A stretch of DNA of 64,000 nt from Torreya grandis. Lineage: Eukaryota > Streptophyta > Pinopsida > Cupressales > Taxaceae. The notes beneath the pieces are model-generated. The model was not told the DNA's origin and did no database searches. It saw only the letters and a list, made by a program, of their open reading frames with translations. Positions within the stretch are counted from its first letter, which is position 1. Each line of letters opens with the position of its first letter. Positions 61,471 through 64,000 of the stretch are shown piece by piece. The stretch spans positions 3,940,001 through 4,004,000 of the forward strand of contig JARHVA010000157.1 of the NCBI GenBank assembly GCA_037957365.1, given 5' to 3'. A program made the translations under genes and the position numbers.

Positions 61471-64000
61471 ATAGGGGCTAAGGCTATTGAATATAATGTA
61501 CTATTGAAAATTGGAGATCTTTCGAGGAAACCTACCAAAAGTGTTAGTATTTATGGTATATAAAAAATAAATTAAATATTTAAATAGATTATTTATTTAA
61601 AAATTGAGTATTAGTAGGTTCTTTGAAGATGTGTCCTTCGCTAATTTGTTATTTATAGGTACTAGGACCAAGAATGTCTTTTACTAAGTAAGAACCCTAG
61701 TATTTTTGGGAATATTTTACTTCTTTTTCATGTGTATAATCTAGTTTTAGGATTAAATCACCAATAATGAAAGTTTTTACTTTGACCTTTTTATTATGTT
61801 ATTTAGTAATGCGAGCTTTGTATTGGTGATTATGTTGTAAAGCAGCCATATGTCGCTCATTAAGGAAATCTAAAGCATGAAGATGGGCCTCACATAATTA
61901 TTCATTAGGAATTATACTATGAAGAGATATACATAAGGATGAGAGTTCAAATTCTATTGGTAAGATTGATTTAGATCCATATACTAGTGAAAATGTCATT
62001 TCCCTAGTAGCAGTTTGTATGCTAGTGTGGTAAGCCCAAAGTGCATGATAAAGATGGAGGTGCTAATTAGTACGAGATTCTCTAATATTTTTTTGTAAGA
62101 TTTTATTCAAAATATTATTAGTGGATTCTGCTTAGCCATTACATTGAGGATGATAATTTGTTGATAATTTATATAAAATTTTGAATTTTGCACATAATTG
62201 TTTCATGTCTTTATTTTTGATTTTGCCACCATTATCTGTAATGATGGTATGGGGAACCCCAAAATGATAGATGATTTAATTGAGAATAAATTTTAAAATG
62301 GTAATACTAGTGACATTAATAAGAGGCATGGCTTCTATCTATTTGTTAAAATATTTAGTAGTAGTTATAATGAATACATGACCATATTTTGATCTAGGTA
62401 ATTTGCCAATGAGATCTAATCCCCACATAGAGAATAGTCAAGGAGACTCTATTTTTTGGAGTTCAACCAAAGGAAAATAGATTAGATCGTCATGGAGTTG
62501 AAAAGGATTAAACTTTTTAGAAAAATTAATAGCATCTTTTTCTAGAGTAGGCCAAAATTAACCCATACATAAACATTTGTAGGCTATAGTATGATTGATA
62601 CAGTGACCACTACAAATGCCCCCATCTGCTTGTTCTAGGAGAGCAAGAACTTCATCTTACATTACACAAAGCAGTAGGGTTCCTTATACATTATGATAGT
62701 AAAGCATTTTATATTGAAGTATGTACTTGAAATTTTATTGATGAATTTGAGTCTTTTCATGAGAATCCATGTCTAGAGGGTAGGTTTGATGTTCAATAAA
62801 TTATATTATGTTTTTATACCATGGGCTTTGTTGAATAGTAACGACCTCAATATGATAAATTAGAGAATCATTTTTGTTTTGTAAAGAAGGTGTTTTTATT
62901 ATTTGGATAAGAAATTGAGAATGATGAAGTACTTGGTGAGGGTGAAATAAAGATGCTGATGAAGCAAGAGAATCAGCTATAGAATTTTGATCTCTTGGAA
63001 TTGGTTTGATGGTGAAAGAGGCAAATTATTTGGCAAGTGTAATATCAATTTGATAATATGTGATCAAGTTTTCACTTTTACATTGATAATCTCCACTAAA
63101 TTGATGACATATAAGTTATAAACCACCAAAAACATGTAAAAATGGGATGTCTAAATCAATTGTGGCTTGCATGCCTAGTATTAGAGCTTCATATTGAAAC
63201 ATTTTATTAGTGACATTAAAAGTTAAATGAAATGATAAAGGTATAATTACCATGTGGGTTGGTTAGGATACAACCTACCCCAGCTCCTTGAAGGCATTTT
63301 ACACCATCAAAGTGAAATGTCCAAGTATCTTCATGTAAGTCAACTATAATTTTTGGTAATTTTTCGATGACTACTTTAAATTTAGTGGTAGAAGTAGTGT
63401 AATCATTTTCTTCTAGATTATTTGCTTCTAGATCAAAAGTGAAATTGTGAAAATAATCTTTGAGAGAATTTGATTGGTTAAGACCTTCAATATAAATAAT
63501 TTATTCATTAGGGAGAGTATTTTGAAGGTGGTTTATAGCTGGTAAGGAAATCATCATGAATTTCTCTACGATGACTTGTCCTTTGATAGATTTTTATGTA
63601 ACAATTTGAAGGTTAAATTCCATCAATAAGACCATCCATTTACCAATTCTATCTTTAGGTAATAAAGATTTGGAAAAGAAATGATGAAGTGGTTCAGAAT
63701 AGACAATGATATAAGTGGTTTGATGGAATATATAATGATGAATCTTTTCAGCTATGAAATAGATAACAATACAATCATGTTCTACCTTGGTATAATATTT
63801 TTCACAATCTATTAAATGTCAACTGATATAGTAAATAACATATTCTCTACTAGTATCATCTTGTTGGGTAAGCATTGCCCTAACTGATATGGGTGAAGAG
63901 GATGTATATAAAATTAATTGGTAATAATTTGAAGGTAGGTGAAGAGTGGGAGGATGAAGAAAAGATTCTTTCATACTATCAAATTATTTTAGGCATGAAT
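61471..64000 (-). pseudogene. pol: Element H: pol remnant (gRNH, aRNH, integrase), running off the right edge
   Basis: Minus strand. From the right: gRNH near 63500-63900 (EYVIYYIS, KYYTKVEHDCIVIYFIAEKIHHY, DRIGKWMVLLMEFNLQI). aRNH near 62990-63340 (TWTFHFDGVKCLQGAGVG, QYEALILGMQATID, a GG in place of GDS, NSIADSLA). Integrase: GICSGHCINHTIAYKCL and FWPTLEKDAI with the CxxC lost, then WGLDLIGKLPRSKYGHVF (first Asp), TIITDNGG (second Asp), and YHPQCNG*AESTN (Glu kept, preceded by a stop in a Gln position), and a C-terminal domain to about 61600. gRNH followed by aRNH then integrase is the usual Tat order. RT and gag lie beyond 64000. Confidence 0.8.

Overview
The window is plant nuclear DNA. 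It is AT-rich and consists almost entirely of decayed, nested transposable elements. I see no intact host gene, rRNA, tRNA or CRISPR array. Dual-RNase-H Ty3/gypsy elements, a chromodomain element, a LINE and plant-mobile-domain (PMD) sequence, all heavily mutated, point to a seed plant with a large repeat-rich genome. A gymnosperm would fit, but I cannot prove it. Elements are labelled A to H.

1-11940, element A: a tandem LTR-internal-LTR-internal series on the minus strand. The LTRs are at 3724-5006 and 10682-11940. Each internal copy has a minus-strand gag remnant and an opposite-strand, intron-bearing PMD gene remnant, and I find no pol. 11941-13389 is AT-rich spacer.

13390-22312, element B: a minus-strand LINE remnant split by element C (14908-21789). 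C is a pol-less LTR element with a reduced gag, a duplicated zinc knuckle and about 2 kb of unidentified modular coding-like sequence.

22313-45585, element D: a plus-strand Ty3/gypsy element (gag, PR, RNase H, RT, IN). It is interrupted in its 5' LTR by element E (23038-27925, coding-poor with long direct repeats) and in pol by element F (33758-40621, minus-strand chromovirus with a chromodomain). C and F share gag and LTR motifs, so C may be a non-autonomous relative of F.

45586-48929: unassigned AT-rich sequence. 48930-61167, element G: a plus-strand Ty3/gypsy element with LTRs of about 2.95 kb, perfect 5-bp target duplications (GTCCT) and a largely single-frame but stop-riddled pol. G is inserted into a short tandem repeat beside element H (61173-64000, minus strand), which runs off the right edge and shows gRNH, aRNH and integrase.

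History from nesting: B is older than C; D is older than E and F; the repeat beside H is older than G. All coding regions are broken. The most unusual items are the unidentified ORF of C, the antisense PMD of A, the covarying hairpin in the G LTRs, and two different RNase H positions among D/G versus H.
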